From Gambelia wislizenii (lineage: Eukaryota > Chordata > Lepidosauria > Squamata > Crotaphytidae): 64,000 nt of DNA. Numbering within the stretch: the first letter of the stretch is position 1; each line of letters starts with the position of its first letter. Positions 1 to 10,915 of the stretch are shown here, piece after piece. The position numbers and the translations under genes are program-made. Below the pieces are notes generated by a model. The model was not told the origin of the DNA. It saw only the letters and a list, made by a program, of their open reading frames with translations, and searched no databases. The DNA is taken from the NCBI GenBank assembly GCA_030847615.1, contig JAUMIR010000014.1, forward strand, positions 16,902,501-16,966,500, in the 5' to 3' direction.

Positions 1-330
1 CACCCAGGTACAGGGGGATTCCCAGCAGATAATGGCCCATCAACCAACCTTTAGCCAAAAAGACACCAATCCTCCTTGCATTTCTACACCCAGGAACTAG
101 CCATTCAAATACACAAATTTACATATCCTCCTCAACAGGGGTTCATAGTATATAAACTCCACACACACTCCTACCCAACCATTCTCTGATGATGCCAGCC
201 ACAGATGCAGGTGAAATGTCAGAAATAAACTCTTCCAGAACACAGCCTCACAGCCTGGAAAAAAACCAAGGAAAATCTATGGATGCTGGCCGTGAAAGCC
301 TTCAACTTCTCTGGACGTTGTTTAGGTACA
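1..330 (+). mobile_element. 3' end of an unclassified retroelement
   Basis: This stretch has the look of the 3' tail of a common squamate retroelement (a GATGCCAGCCACAGATGC-type block followed by a 'gccgtgaaagccttcaac' block). No open frame survives. I recall this tail from reptile genomes but cannot assign it firmly to Penelope-like or other elements. It is cut by the window start. Confidence 0.35.
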
Positions 331-404
331 CTCTCTTTTCTAGGTAGAATTGGCAGGTCAGTACAGTCCCAGGGCCTGAGATTTCAAGGCCAAAACCTGA
401 AATC

Positions 405-875
405 ATCAGCATCAGCATTTATTTATATACACAATCACTGAAGTACATAGTGGAGAAGAGAAGGTTAAGAGGTGACATGATAGCCATGTTTAAATATTTG
501 AAGCAATGTCCATACTGAGGATGGGGCAAGCTTGTTTTCTGCTGCTCCAGAGACTAGGACACGGAGCAATGGGTTCACATTGCAGGAAGAGAGATTCCAC
601 TTAAACATTAGGAAGAACTTCGTGACAGTAAGAGCTGTTTGGCAGTGAAATGCACTGCCTTGGAGTGTGGTGGAGTCTCCTTCTTTTTAAAAGGAGGCTG
701 GATGGCCATCTGACAGGGATGCTTTGTATCGTGTATTCCTGCATGACAGGGGGTTGGACTGGATGGTCCTTGTGGTCTCTTCCAAGTCTGATTCTACATG
801 ATACTTTACAAGTAAAAGAACAACAAAACAGTTCTCTGCCCTCAAGCTTACAATCTAAATCTTAACCTAAGTGAT
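405..875 (-). mobile_element. L2-like LINE tail, split by a CR1
   Basis: An AT-rich tail with atttatttatatac at 418-431, and on the far side of the CR1 the phrase 'ctgccctcaagcttacaat' (837-855), are typical of inverted L2 3' regions. The two halves make sense as one element interrupted by the CR1 at 446-805. The call is by recognition of the tail only. Confidence 0.4.
446..805 (+). mobile_element. CR1 LINE 3' fragment
   Basis: It matches the terminal part of CR1 ORF2 and the short 3' UTR: the LFSAAPE..., RFHLNIRKNF... and [11 protein letters not shown]... region is recognisable but broken by stops and indels. The end carries the ggttggactggatggtcctt block. It is a dead, 5'-truncated copy. 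Confidence 0.85.
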
Positions 876-879
876 GGCC

Positions 880-935
880 CCTTGTGATGTCACATGAGTT
901 GAGGCCTGCTGATGTCACAAGGGGCATAACAAGGG
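880..935. repeat. Short inverted repeat with CRE-like half sites
   Basis: CCCCTTGTGATGTCAC and CTGATGTCACAAGGGG face each other about 20 bp apart, forming an imperfect 16-bp stem. Each arm has a TGATGTCA motif resembling a CRE/AP-1 site. This could be the remnant of a small palindromic element. The function is unknown. Confidence 0.5.
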
Positions 936-1014
936 GGCAGCCCCTGGTGATATCATCAAGGATACTTTAAGGATCAACAAACCCTGCACAGAGTAAGCCT
1001 TTCAAATAAAAACA

Positions 1015-1708
1015 AATGAGACTACGTGCGAAAGGGATCTAGGAGTCCTAGTAGACCACAAATTGAACATGAGTCAACAGTGTGATGCGGCAGCTAAAAA
1101 GGCCAATGTGATTTTGGGCTGCATCAATAGAAGTATAGTGTCCAGGTCAGGGGAAGTAATAGTGCTGCTCTATTCTGCCTTGGTCAGACCTCACCTAGAA
1201 TACTGTGTCCAGTTCTGGGCACCACAATTCAAAAAGGATATGGACAAATTGGAGCGTGTCCAGAGGAGGGCGACTAAAATGGTGAAAGGTCTGGAAACCA
1301 TGCCTTATGAGGAGAGACTTAGGGAGCTGAATATATTTAGCCTGGAAAAAGGATGCTTAAGGAGCAATATGATAGCCCTGATTAAGGATTTGAAGGGGTG
1401 TCACGTTGAGAATGGAGCAAGCTTGTTTTCTGCTGCTCCAGAGACTGGAACACGGAGCAATGGATGCAAGCTCCAGGAACAGAGATTCCACCTCCACATT
1501 AGGAGGAAATTTTGACAGTAAGAGCTGTTCGGCAGTGGAACGCACTCCCTCGGAGCGTGGTGGGGTCTCCTTCCTTGGAGGTCTTTAAACAGAGGCTGGA
1601 TGGCCATCTGTCGGGGATGCTTTGGTCGTGATTTCCTGCATGTCAAAAGGGGTTGGACTGGATGGCCCTTGTGGTCTCTTCCAACTCTGCAATTCTATGA
1701 TTCTATGG
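1015..1708 (+). mobile_element. CR1 LINE 3' part, about 690 bp
   Basis: This is a long 5'-truncated CR1. It encodes the C-terminal ORF2 region: a [19 protein letters not shown] block, then an [13 protein letters not shown] block. The frame runs open from 1063 to a stop near 1515, after which coding similarity continues in another frame. It ends in repeated attctatg. It is non-functional. Confidence 0.92.
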
Positions 1709-2149
1709 TATCCATGGGGGTCCTGGAACCAAACACTGGTGGATACTGAGGGCCCACTGTGTAGTCACTTGCAAGGCAATGCTCTTACCCTGAAATTCCT
1801 CCACAGTGGAGAAAGTATTAAGATCTGGGAACCCTATCTCTGGTCATTTGAATCTACTGGTCCCTTTTCTAGTCTGGGCACCACTACGATTCCAACCCTC
1901 ATCAGCTTGGTCAGGCATGATCAGACTTACAGTTCAACAACATGTATTCCTGTGATAATGGGATGGGAACTATATCTCCCATTATCCGTCAGACAGCGAC
2001 TATCTTGCCAACACAGCTATCAGGCAAACAAAGACAATTCCAAACAGTGCTTTTGAATTTCTGTGGCAAACTAGGAAAAGCTCTTTAAAACAAGCAAAAC
2101 CTTTTCTATCCTTGGCTGAATTAGCCAGCAAGCTGTATGAAGGCCAATT
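1709..2149. other. MITE-C remnant, then unidentified sequence
   Basis: Positions 1709-1763 (a 'gggggtcctggaaccaaaca' block ending in a gggcccactgt motif) resemble the end of a MITE-C/A type element abutting the CR1. From 1764 to 2149 I recognise no gene, RNA or repeat. Confidence 0.4.
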
Positions 2150-2192
2150 GCCCCCCCCCCCGTGTGTGTGTGTGTGTGAGAGAGAGAGAGTG
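2150..2192. repeat. Poly-C, (GT)n and (GA)n microsatellite
   Basis: A run of about 12 C is followed by roughly nine GT and then six GA units. It directly adjoins the left arm of the large palindrome. Confidence 0.95.
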
Positions 2193-2509
2193 AGGACTTT
2201 TTCGGACAAGTAAAATGCAACGGAAGCAGCCTCGCCACGTTGCGAGACTGCTGCGCTGCACGGCATCCCTTTCGGATGACGCCCTGTTGTGGTACCGCAG
2301 GGACATTTGAGTGTAATATTTTGGCGATTTTTACTCACGATCAACTTTCGAGAGTAAAAATTGCCAAAATATTACACTCAAATGTCCCTGCGGTACCGCA
2401 ACAGTACCGGCAGGGACGGGCATCATCCGAAAGGGATGCCGTGCAGCGCAGCAGTCTCGCAATGTGGCGAGGCTGCTTCCGTTGCATTTTACTTGTCCGA
2501 AAAAGTCCT
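2193..2509. mobile_element. Foldback element: about 150-bp near-perfect palindrome
   Basis: The left arm (about 2193-2335) and right arm (about 2347-2509) are reverse complements over nearly their full length. Both have AGGACTTTTTCGGACAAG-type outer ends and meet around a centre near 2340 that includes a TCAACTTTCGA core. The right arm has about 20 extra bases near 2410-2430. Both flanks are GT-rich. No protein is encoded. It looks like a foldback MITE inserted in, or hitch-hiking with, a GT tract at a Helitron 5' end. Confidence 0.8.
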
Positions 2510-2765
2510 GTGTGTGTGTGTGTCTGTCTGTCTTGGGTATGTTTCTATTCCCAGTGTGCTGATTGGCCCCTTAGGAAACATACTCAACCAATCCCCTCCC
2601 TCCTCTCACTCCCTCAGCCACTCACCACCCACATTCAAATGCCCTCTCCACCTCAGTGTTAATTGTGTTTATACTGAAATATATGAATAAATACATAAAA
2701 TGACTTATTAATCTATAACCTTTCAAATATACAATAATGGCGTATGTTACATGGGGTATAGCTAG
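2510..2765 (+). mobile_element. Helitron-like non-autonomous element (3' part)
   Basis: It shares the body of the other Helitron-like copies: TTGGGTATGTT, the GTGCTGATTGGC block, the aggaaacatactcaaccaat block, and a terminus reading GGTATAGCTAG followed by T. The 3' CTAG|T junction fits the Helitron rule (CTRR end, inserted between A and T). The middle is shortened relative to the copy at 4309. Confidence 0.6.
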
Positions 2766-2775
2766 TGGCACTATA

Positions 2776-3004
2776 CAGTTGTCCCTTCATATTCGCAGGT
2801 GTTTGGTTCCAGGACCCCCGTGGATACCAAAATCCATGAATACTCAAGTCCCATTAGATGCAATGGCATCGCAAAATGGTGTCCCTTATATAAGATGGCA
2901 AAATCAAGGTTTGCTTTTTGGGTTATTATTTCTTAAAGAATAGTTTCAAGCCATGAATACTTAAATCCATGGATACCAAATCTGTGGATACGGAGGGACA
3001 ACTG
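2776..3004 (+). mobile_element. MITE-A, complete
   Basis: A 229-bp element with terminal inverted repeats (CAGTTGTCCCTTCATATTCG at the left, GGAGGGACAACTG at the right) and a TA on each side. The ends and the TA target are those of Tigger/pogo-type Tc1-mariner elements. There is no coding capacity. Confidence 0.88.
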
Positions 3005-3056
3005 TAAGTATTATATGTTTAAGGGCTATTTACCAATAATAATACTTTGATTCATA

Positions 3057-3385
3057 CAGTTGTCCCTTCACATTCCCTGGGGTTTGGTTCCAGGACCCCC
3101 CAAGGATACCAATGTCCATAAATACCCAAGTCCCATTATATGCAATGGTACAGCAAAATGGTGTCCCTTATATAGTTGTCCCTTCATATTTGCTGGGGTT
3201 TGGTTCCAGGACCCCCCAGGGATACCCAAATCCGTGAATACTCAAGTCCCATTATATGCAATGGCATAGCAAAATGGTGTCCCTTATGGGATGGCAAAAT
3301 CAAGGTTTGCTTTTTGGATTATTATTTTTTAAAGAATATTTTCAAGCCATGAATACTTAAATCCGTGGATACTGAGGGACAACTG
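3057..3385 (+). mobile_element. Two fused MITE-A copies
   Basis: A first 5' half (3057-3174) runs directly into a second full start at 3175 (AGTTGTCCCTTCATATTTGC), which continues to a normal right end (GGGACAACTG) at 3385 with flanking TA. It may come from insertion at the internal TATA of the first copy followed by loss, or from recombination with a neighbour. Confidence 0.8.
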
Positions 3386-3426
3386 TATTAGAAAATGGAT
3401 GGCACTATAGCGAAAAGCAACTTGTT

Positions 3427-3520
3427 GCTGGTACAGTTTGAGGATCCCTTATCTGAAATGCTTGGGACCAGAAGTGTTTTGGATTTTGGTTTTTTAGGAT
3501 TTGGGAATATTTGCATCTTT
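3427..3520 (+). mobile_element. Mariner/Tigger-type MITE fragment
   Basis: A TACAGTTTGAGGATCCCTTA block followed by CTGAAATGCTTGGGACCAGA resembles the left end of an old Tigger/mariner-class MITE. It is truncated by the SINE that follows. Confidence 0.5.
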
Positions 3521-3523
3521 TCA

Positions 3524-3745
3524 GAAGAGGTTTGCCTTTGCCTCTCTGAGGCTGAGAGTGTGTGACTTGCCCAAGGTCACCCAGTGGGTTTCCATAGCTG
3601 AGTGGGGATTTGAACCCTGTTCTCCACAGTTGTAGTCCAACGCTCAAACTGCCACACCATGCTGGCTCTCTTATAACCCTCTCTGAACAAATCTGGCCAA
3701 GGAAACCCCATGATAGGTTCACCTTAGGGTCGGAAACAAATGGAA
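3524..3745 (-). mobile_element. MIR-like SINE with its tail inverted
   Basis: Positions 3535-3668 read, on the minus strand, as a tRNA-type SINE head (B-box-like GGTTCAAATCC, then a 'tgaccttgggcaagtcac' core). Positions 3669-3745 are the normal tail of the same SINE type (CTCTGAACAAATCTGGCCAA, then gaaaccccatgataggttc), but on the plus strand. The head and tail are therefore in opposite orientation. Confidence 0.65.
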
Positions 3746-4308
3746 GACACGCAACGAAGCAGGATGGGTGTCCCCCAATGGTTTCCCACCCAGCCCCTCT
3801 CTAACACAAGGGCTCCTTGTGTTTTCTTTTTCTTGAGTTTTCTTTTCAGCAGCCAGTCCTGCTGACCTCCTTGTTTGAAGCTCTCCACTGAGGAAATACC
3901 AGGCGGTGTGGTTCCAATCCGCGGAGCATCTTGAATTTCAAGCAAAAAGCACCCATGTGCCAAGAGAAAGCAACCATGTACAGCTTTCTAATCCATGCTT
4001 TGTCATTGCTTTCCCGCTTTGTTTTGACAGGGGAGGCCTGGTTGCCCTCAGAAAAAACCTGGAGGCCACACGGATGTGGAGCTGGCTTGCAAAGTAACCG
4101 GAGGCTTTTGGGTGAAGAGAGACAAGAGTAGAATGGGGACAACAAGAAGCCTTGAGGAAGGACTGTTCATTCTATACAAGGAAATGGCAGTTTTTAAGAG
4201 ATCTTCCCATCACTGAAGAATGAATTGTCCCTGAATGCACAAGTTGGGGTCCACTATCTTTCCAAGCCTGGGAAGAAAAAGGAAAGGGTATTGACCCATT
4301 AATAATAA
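3746..4308. other. Unidentified intergenic sequence
   Basis: I see no gene, RNA or recognised repeat. Open frames here are short and overlap on both strands without codon bias or known domains. Confidence 0.5.
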
Positions 4309-4642
4309 TCTATCTATCTATATAATTCTCTTCGGTATGTTGCCTTTCCTAGTGTGCTGATTGGCTGCTCAGGAAACACACCCAACCAATCACCACCCAC
4401 ATGCAAAATCCCTCTCCACCTCACAATCCACTCCTGCCACTCAGACTGTGGCCCAGACTGGGACCCAGGCAGTGCCAGCAGGACAACAGAGCGAGTCACC
4501 CTCAGCAATTCTGTGAAAAGTGTGGAATGCTGAGAAGGGGAAGGAGGAATTTAAACCCACCAGCCTACCTTACAGGGTTGTTGTGAGGTCTACTGGGTGT
4601 TTTGGGGGGAGTTTTTTAATGGTGTATAGTATACCAGGTCCA

Positions 4643-4647
<5 letters not shown>
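4309..4647 (+). mobile_element. Helitron-like non-autonomous element, near complete
   Basis: It starts TCTATCTATC after an A, continues TTCTCTTCGGTATGTTGCC and a GCTGATTGGCTGC block, and ends in ccaggtccagATAG followed by T (a decayed CTAG). The body contains ATTGG and CCAAT boxes and a 'gttgttgtgaggtctac' stretch. Its sister copies end in CTAG. There is no terminal repeat or target duplication, as expected for Helitrons. Confidence 0.65.
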
Positions 4648-4674
<27 letters not shown>

Positions 4675-5420
4675 TAGCAGTACAGAATTATTTCTTATCT
4701 GCCTCTCTCCAAGGCTTGAGGCGGGGTACAATATGAATTAAAATACACAACACTGAAGTATAGCAGCCTCTAAAAATCAAGCACTCAAGGCAAAACAGAG
4801 GCACAAAAAGATGAGAAAAAAGGGCTGATATCAGAGCTTTTCATAAAGCCTCCTCTCAGGCCGGCTCCATCTTCTCGCTCCCCCCAGGCATATTCCATGC
4901 TTGCCCTCAGCTTAAAATACAATATATAACATAAGAAACAATATAGACACAATAACATAAAATACAATATATAACATAAGATCATTTAAACACACAGGTA
5001 AAAACACAGAGGGTTAAAACAGACATTACATTAAAATCAACCATAAACTTAAAACACAATTTTAAAACTCATAGATTAAAATCAGCAGGGTAGGACTGCC
5101 AGAAAAGATAGGTTTTATGTACTGTTTTAGATTTCAACAGCATGTTTAGCTGTCGTATCACTTCTGGCAGGTCATTCCACAGTTTTGGGGGAGCCGACGA
5201 AAATATCCTCTGGGTGACCATTGCCAGTCTATTCCTGGCCAGTTGAAGGAAACGTCCCCCAGAGGACTTGAGTGTACGGGGTGGATTGTACGGGAGGAGG
5301 CGATCCTGAAGGCAACCTGGACCCAAACCATGTAGGACTTTAAACATAATCACCGACCCTTTGTACTTTGCCTGGAGACTAATTGTCAGCGAGTGGAGTG
5401 ATTTTCATATTGGTTTTAGC
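4648..5420 (-). mobile_element. L2-like LINE, 3' part with ORF2 C-terminus
   Basis: It begins with (AAT)n at 4648-4677, the reverse of an L2 tail, then 'gaggcggggtacaat'. Between 5069 and 5353 a 94-residue minus-strand frame encodes the C-terminus of a non-LTR polymerase: FKVLHGLGPGCLQDRL, LKSSGGRFLQLARNRLA, APKLWNDLPEVIRQL. This LWN.LP..IR pattern is typical of L2 and related clades. The element is 5'-truncated. Confidence 0.8.
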
Positions 5421-5439
5421 TAATAAGACAACACTGAAA

Positions 5440-6640
5440 ACTTGACAAGAGGTGTCCCCCTTCCCTCTAGGGCTGTGCCAGGCCCAGGGTTTTCAGGAGA
5501 AGAGCCTGAGACCTAAGGATGAAACCTCATGTGGGTGGCTGCCCTGATGACGTCATAACTCCATAAGCATCTCTCATCACTCACCCTCTGAAATCCAAGG
5601 AGTTGAACTATGAGGAGTTTAAGGCTCCAGGACTCCCTCTCCAAATCTGAGAAGTTGGTGGCTGAGGGAGCTGAGGGGTTCCTTCCTTAGCTGGACTTGA
5701 CTGGTGCTGAAGACTGGTGCTTTGCCCTTTGAGGTCCGGCAAAGAGAAATGGAAAAAACCTCATAGAAACTCTCTGCTAAATAGATGCTGCCGACTCATC
5801 AAGTGCCTGGCATCCAGAGACAGCCACCTATAAATCTCCTAGCAGTTGCTGGGAGGCCTTAGTGTTTGCAACCATTCAACCCCTGTGACTGGCCAGGCTG
5901 TTGGTAATCCTGTGTTTCCTGGACTTCTTGACCCCTGGCTGGCTACATTTAATAACTCCTTGTCTCACTCCTTTTTGGTTATCTGGATTACCTGTTTTGA
6001 GTAATGACTTTTGGACCATCTGAAACCTTGCCCCTGCACTTCCCTTCATCTTCTTGGATCACCTCTGCCTGTCTTGGACTGGATTGCTTGTAGATGCTTC
6101 CTTAATATATTCTGTCCCTTTGGACACTTGGTGTCAGTAGGCATAGGACAGAAGTAAACGTGCTCTGCAGTAGCCATTGCACAGAGAACACAATCCCAAT
6201 AAAAAAACTGGCAAGTCTAACAGGAAAATAAATATAGACACATCTTGCCCTGAGATTGCTCCCCCTGTGCAAGACTTCAAGATCTGGGAGCCATAATTGA
6301 CACTCACTTCGCTGAACCGTTATAACTTATAATGGGCAGCGCCATATGTTCCCCTTTGGTGGAAATTTGGGACTTGGCCACCAAGCCAACAGCCCCTGAA
6401 GCCTTGGCACTCTCCAGCTTCTCCAAGGCCCGATCTCATCATGACCAAGCGGCCTCCAACGTGCCCTGTGTTCCTTCATTCTCAGAAGCTAACATCCGCA
6501 TTGAAGAGGACGTCTCAGGGGCACTATCTTCTCTGGATGCCAGCTCCAGTTCAGCAGTGGCTAAGAGCCACTTGTCCACCTAGAATGTGAGGTCTGGTAT
6601 GTATCAACATTTCCCATGAGTAGGGTTGGATTAATCTTGA
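5440..6640 (+). mobile_element. Probable LTR and leader of a Ty3/Gypsy-like retroelement
   Basis: The region 5900-6120 has the repetitive 'ctggacttcttgacc... gacttttggacc... cttggactggattg' texture and the GGTGTCAGTAGG block (6131-6142) that in chromovirus-type elements marks the LTR edge and primer-binding region. An 83-residue frame at 6332-6583 (start MGSAICSPLVEIWDLATK) may be a gag-leader remnant but has no domain I can name. No protease or polymerase is present. The element limits are uncertain. Confidence 0.3.
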
Positions 6641-6783
6641 TGCTAAATGCTGCAGTGCTGACGCTGCTATGATGGAGATCTTCACACAATTGGCTAAGAT
6701 CCTATGGAAGAGCTAACACCTTGCAGGATGATGGGAACTGTTATCATGACAGGGCATGTAGCTACAATATCATGGCTATGCTC

Positions 6784-7500
6784 CATCATAGAATCATAGA
6801 ATCATAGAACTGTAGAGTTGGAAGAGACCCCAAGGGCCATCCAGTCCAACCCCCTGCCACACAGGACATCATGATCAAAGCATCCCCGACAGATGGCCAT
6901 CCAGCCCCTGTTTAAAGACCTCCAAGGAAGGAGACCCCACCACGCTCCGAGGGAGTGTGTTCCACTGCTGAACTGCTCTTACTGTCAAAAATTCCTCCTA
7001 ATGTTGAGGTGGCATCTCTGTTCCTGGAGCTTGCATCCATGGCTCCGTGTTCCAGTCTCTGGAGCAGCAGAAAACAAGCCTGCTCCATCCTCAACGTGAC
7101 ACCCCTTCAAATACTTAAATAGGGCTATCATATCGCCCCTTAACCGTCTTTTTTCCAGGCTAAACATACCTAGCTCCCTAAGTCTCTCCTCATAAGGCAT
7201 GGTTTCCAGACCTTTCACCATTTTAGTCACCCTCCTCTGGACACACTCCAATTTGTCAATATCCTTTTTGAATTGTGGTGCCCAGAACTGGACACAGTAT
7301 TCCAGGTGAGGCCTGACCAAGGCAGAATAGAGTGGCACTATGACTTCCCTTGATTTAGACACTATACTTCTATTGATGCAGCCCATCACACTGTTGACTC
7401 ATGTTCAACTTGTGGTCTACTAGGACTCCTAGATCCCTTTCACATGTAGTCTCGTTCAGCCAGGTCTCCCCCATCCTATATCTATGTATTGAGATATATC
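6784..7500 (-). mobile_element. CR1 LINE, about 715 bp
   Basis: It opens with the inverted octamer end (catagaatcatagaatcata) and runs back through the ORF2 C-terminus. A 134-residue minus-strand frame at 6985-7389 reads [20 protein letters not shown] and [15 protein letters not shown]. The 5' end fades near 7500 after the MGETWLNE-type region. Confidence 0.92.
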
Positions 7501-8069
7501 CATCTCCTGCCCCAACCCCCTAAAATTGACCTTAAAAGCCAGGCAGCCATGCTAAATGAAATACTGCTGTGCTGGCAAGCAGGGTGCTGGAAGATGACAT
7601 ATCCAGCCTTCTCCTGCCAGTGAGGGATAGTGCAACTCCATCAGCATCCTGCTTGCCAGCTCTGTAGAACTTCTTTGCTCACTATGGCTGCTTAGATTTT
7701 AAGGTGAGTTTTAAGGGCACTTGCAGTCATGGCTCCACAATTGTAAATGTGACTATGAAACAGTTACAAGGCTGTAAGTCTTGCTTACAACATCATAACT
7801 GCCTAACAGGCCTCCTTTATAGTCAACCTAAAGCAAGTTATTTTTTTCCCCTTCCAAGTGACCCCTATATTTTGGAGCAGGGATTTATTTTATTTTATTT
7901 TTCCTCCTCAAAGTATCTTCACATCCTCTAAGGGCATAGGGATAATTTTTAAATATCTTTTCCCCTTTGGCTGTTTTAGGCTCTAGAAAGGCCTTTTTTA
8001 TAACCTGGAAAATTGGCTTGCCACTCCCACAACCTGTTATGTTGATGTAGACTAACCTGGCTATCTATT
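7501..8069. other. Unidentified sequence
   Basis: I see no gene or recognised repeat. There is a short T/TA-rich tract at about 7838-7905. Confidence 0.5.
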
Positions 8070-8653
8070 TAAAGAGTGGATCCTGTTGAGATGATGCTTA
8101 TGGATAAATTAATGACGTTGCTAAAAGATTGCTCACTGGAAAAATATGAAAGGCAGTGGCACAAAGTAATAGAATTTTACAACAATAACGGTGATAACAG
8201 CAATGTTAATAAGAAACAGAAAACAAAACACACAGAAGGCAATGAGAAGAAAGAAGACTTAACTATTTATTTATTACTATTATTGGAACAGGAAAGAGAA
8301 AAAGGGAAATGGAAAATGGAAAATGAAAGAGCCAATTTTAAAAAAATGAATATATGTAAGTCCTAGTCTTTGAAGAGATGTAAGAAAAAAACACTGCAGT
8401 AAGTTGATAAAGAAATGCGATGTTATTAGATCTAAGAGGTATATGTGATATAGATGGGATATTACAGCATGTAGGTTAGATAAACAGAAAGGGGAGGTAG
8501 GAAGCACAAATTTTAGGATTGAAAAGTTAAAGAAATATTGGAGGAAAATACTGTATAAGCAAAAGAGAACACTAATTTTAAAAAGTTAACTATTTTGTCA
8601 TATGTGAATTTTGGAATAAAAATACAAATAAAAAAAGTAAAGAGTGGATCCTG
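8070..8653 (+). mobile_element. 5'-truncated L1-type insertion with perfect 16-bp TSD
   Basis: TAAAGAGTGGATCCTG occurs at 8070-8085 and again at 8638-8653, bracketing a 552-bp A-rich insert (8086-8637). The insert starts in a frame resembling a LINE C-terminus (LMTLLKDCSLEKYERQWHKV; stop near 8366). It ends in ggaataaaaatacaaataaa and an A-rich tail. The long TSD, 5' truncation and A-tail are the signature of L1-type target-primed reverse transcription. Confidence 0.82.
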
Positions 8654-8864
8654 CAAACTAAAGTCTACCTATTCCTAGAGCTTGGACATTTCCCCCTCTT
8701 GGACTACAGCGCCCATTATCCCCCTGACTATAGGAATTTTGAGAGCTGTTGTCCCCTGTTCTTTGCTGCAACTGTGTGTAGTTCCAACCACACCCCAAGA
8801 ATTCTTCAGTGCTGAACACTGACACATCTTATTTCTATTAGATAAGCTTTATTGGTGAGAAATA
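8654..8864. repeat. Possible hAT-like MITE fragment
   Basis: The phrase ttggactacagcgcccattatcc (about 8699-8721) is of the 'gactacaactcccatcat' kind seen in decayed hAT MITEs. Little else can be said about this stretch. Confidence 0.25.
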
Positions 8865-9262
8865 CACTTGGCTCTCAACTTTTTCAGGGGTTTGTGGTGC
8901 AGAGTCCTTGTGAAAGTGGAAAAACTATGAATATCTTAAGCCTCCTAAAGCCATAGGACCTTGTTGAATGTGGGTTTGTTGAATGCAGTTTCAGTTACAC
9001 ACGACTGAAAAAATATGGCCTCTCTAGGCATTTCTAGGTCCTCCAGTGCAATTCTATGGTCAACTTCTGCCAGAACTTCTCCAGTGTGATTCTATGGTCA
9101 ACTTCTGCCAGAGGTTGACTATAGAATCATAGTGGAGGACCTAGAAATGCCTAGAGAAGTGTTCTCTCAGGTTAAAAAAAAGTAGCTGAAGGAAGGAAGG
9201 TGGGTATAAACTGCAAATAATCACATTGGTGAAAGTTAAACAATTGGTGAAAGGGGCAACTG
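8865..9262 (+). mobile_element. MITE-C, complete and TA-flanked
   Basis: It starts CACTTGGCTCTCAAC after TA and ends GGGGCAACTG before TA. The core contains CTAGGTCCTCCAGTGCAATT and an inverted-repeat region (9010-9160) built of ggtcaacttctgccaga units facing each other. It is non-coding. Confidence 0.7.
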
Positions 9263-9534
9263 TATTCCTGCATCAACAGGAGCATAGTGTCTTATTGGAC
9301 AGTTGAGGGCTGGACGAAGGCAATGTCAGAAGAGAGAGGGGATATTGCAAACCATCATGTGAGTTTAATGTGGTGGATCTCTTCAGCCATTTGAGACCAA
9401 AGTTAGTAAGTTTCTTTGCTGGTCATTCGGCTTCTATCACAATAGTGTCCTGGCATTGATCAGGTTTTGGTGGTGGCGCACCAGAAACCTCTTTCAAGCC
9501 CACAGAATTGACTGCGTCAACCAGGGGTATAAAT

Positions 9535-9668
9535 AATAGAATCACAGAGTTGAAGAGACCTCAAGGGCCATCTAGTCCAACCCCATTCTGCCATGCAGGA
9601 ATACACAATCGAAGCATTCTCAACAGATGGCCATCCAGCCTCTGCTTAAAAACCTCCAAAGAAGGACT
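9535..9668 (-). mobile_element. CR1 LINE 3' terminal fragment
   Basis: The inverted 3' end (aatcacagagttgaagagac, then gggccatctagtccaacccc) is followed by the minus-strand LDGHLLRM... FKQ region. It is truncated after about 130 bp. Confidence 0.85.
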
Positions 9669-10423
9669 CTTACTGGAATCTGAGTAAGAGCTGTAGTATC
9701 TCAGTAGGAATCTGAGCCTCACTTTTAGATCTGATTTGGATTGAATTGCAAGAGACAGGAAGCATTTCCAGGAGGCTGGCTGGGTAGCATCTGTTGCCAC
9801 TGAAACACCTAGGGCTTGTCTACATTGACAAAAAAATGTGGACTCATCTGGAATCAAGTGCCAGCACTCCAAATGATGTACAGCTACTTCCAGGGAGGAC
9901 TTTCTGGCCTCATCCCAACTTTGTTCCAAGCTAAGCAAAGTTGGGGGGAAACACCAGGGTTTCCTGGAAACTCTGGAATGACCTTGGGTCCTTTTACTGT
10001 CTGGACAGCTGGAGTGGGTCTGATTCGGCCTGATCCAGTTGTCCACAAGCAAGTGTGGCATCTTCTTCCACACACAAGAGGATGGATCCCCGCTGGAACT
10101 GCTTCTGCTTCCTCACTTGCTGAGGAGCTCTGTGGAAAGCTTGTCTGGCATGTTGTCATTTCTGCGGAGGTCAGAATGGGATGCCTGTGAGATCAACAAG
10201 GAGGGAGTAGAGCAACCTCCTCCTTGTTGAGTCTATGTCTAGGCACCCATTGTGACCTCAGCAGAAATGAAGGTGTGCTGGTGAGGAAACAGCAGCGGCA
10301 GCTCCAAAAACAGGGGATGGGCCAGTGGGGCCAACGCAGTGTCAGCCCAGCTGGCCTATGTGGGCAATGATGGTCATTGCACCAGATTTGGCCCAGTGCA
10401 TGTGGCCGCCATCATTATCATAA

Positions 10424-10690
10424 TAATAATACTTATTTATTACCCTTGTCTCCCCGAAGATCGGGGCAGGGTACATACATTGCAATACACAGTAATACAC
10501 ACTACAGTTCATCACATACAATTCAAGCAAGTTATACAATTTTTATACAAATCAGAAATCAATACAGACATTCTACAGCAGTTATAACATAGCAGACAGT
10601 TACAAACAGTTGTACGGTGTAGATAATATAACTGCCAGTAGATGGCACTGCTGGCGTACAGATAACTCTACAGGAGTGACATTTTTTCAG
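10424..10690 (-). mobile_element. L2-like LINE tail
   Basis: It begins with inverted (AAT)n, then cttatttattacccttgtc and ggggcagggtacatac, the reversed form of the 'ggcggggtataaataa(taa)n' L2 tail. It has no ORF. Confidence 0.65.
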
Positions 10691-10694
10691 AATG

Positions 10695-10915
10695 CATTGC
10701 ACATTGATAAATGACACACTGTTGTTATTTTAGAAACCTTATTACCAGTTTCTCAGCATGCTGCCCCAGCTCTTAATATGCTGGTCCTCATTTTACCAAC
10801 TTATGGAAGACTGAGTGAACCTGAAGGGGGGCTGGAATCGAACTTATAAACTCAAGATCTTAACATGAGTTTTTGGCTGCAGTTTTGGCTGCATTAGCTT
10901 ACTGCGCCACCAAGG
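10695..10915 (-). mobile_element. Squam/Sauria-type tRNA-derived SINE
   Basis: Read on the minus strand: GTGGCGCAGTAAGCTAATGC (A-box end), a B-box-like TAAGTTCGATTCCAG, then ggttcactcagtcttccat and gtaaaatgaggaccagc. This is the order of the plus-strand SINEs at 19029 and 21945. The end is decayed. Confidence 0.7.
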
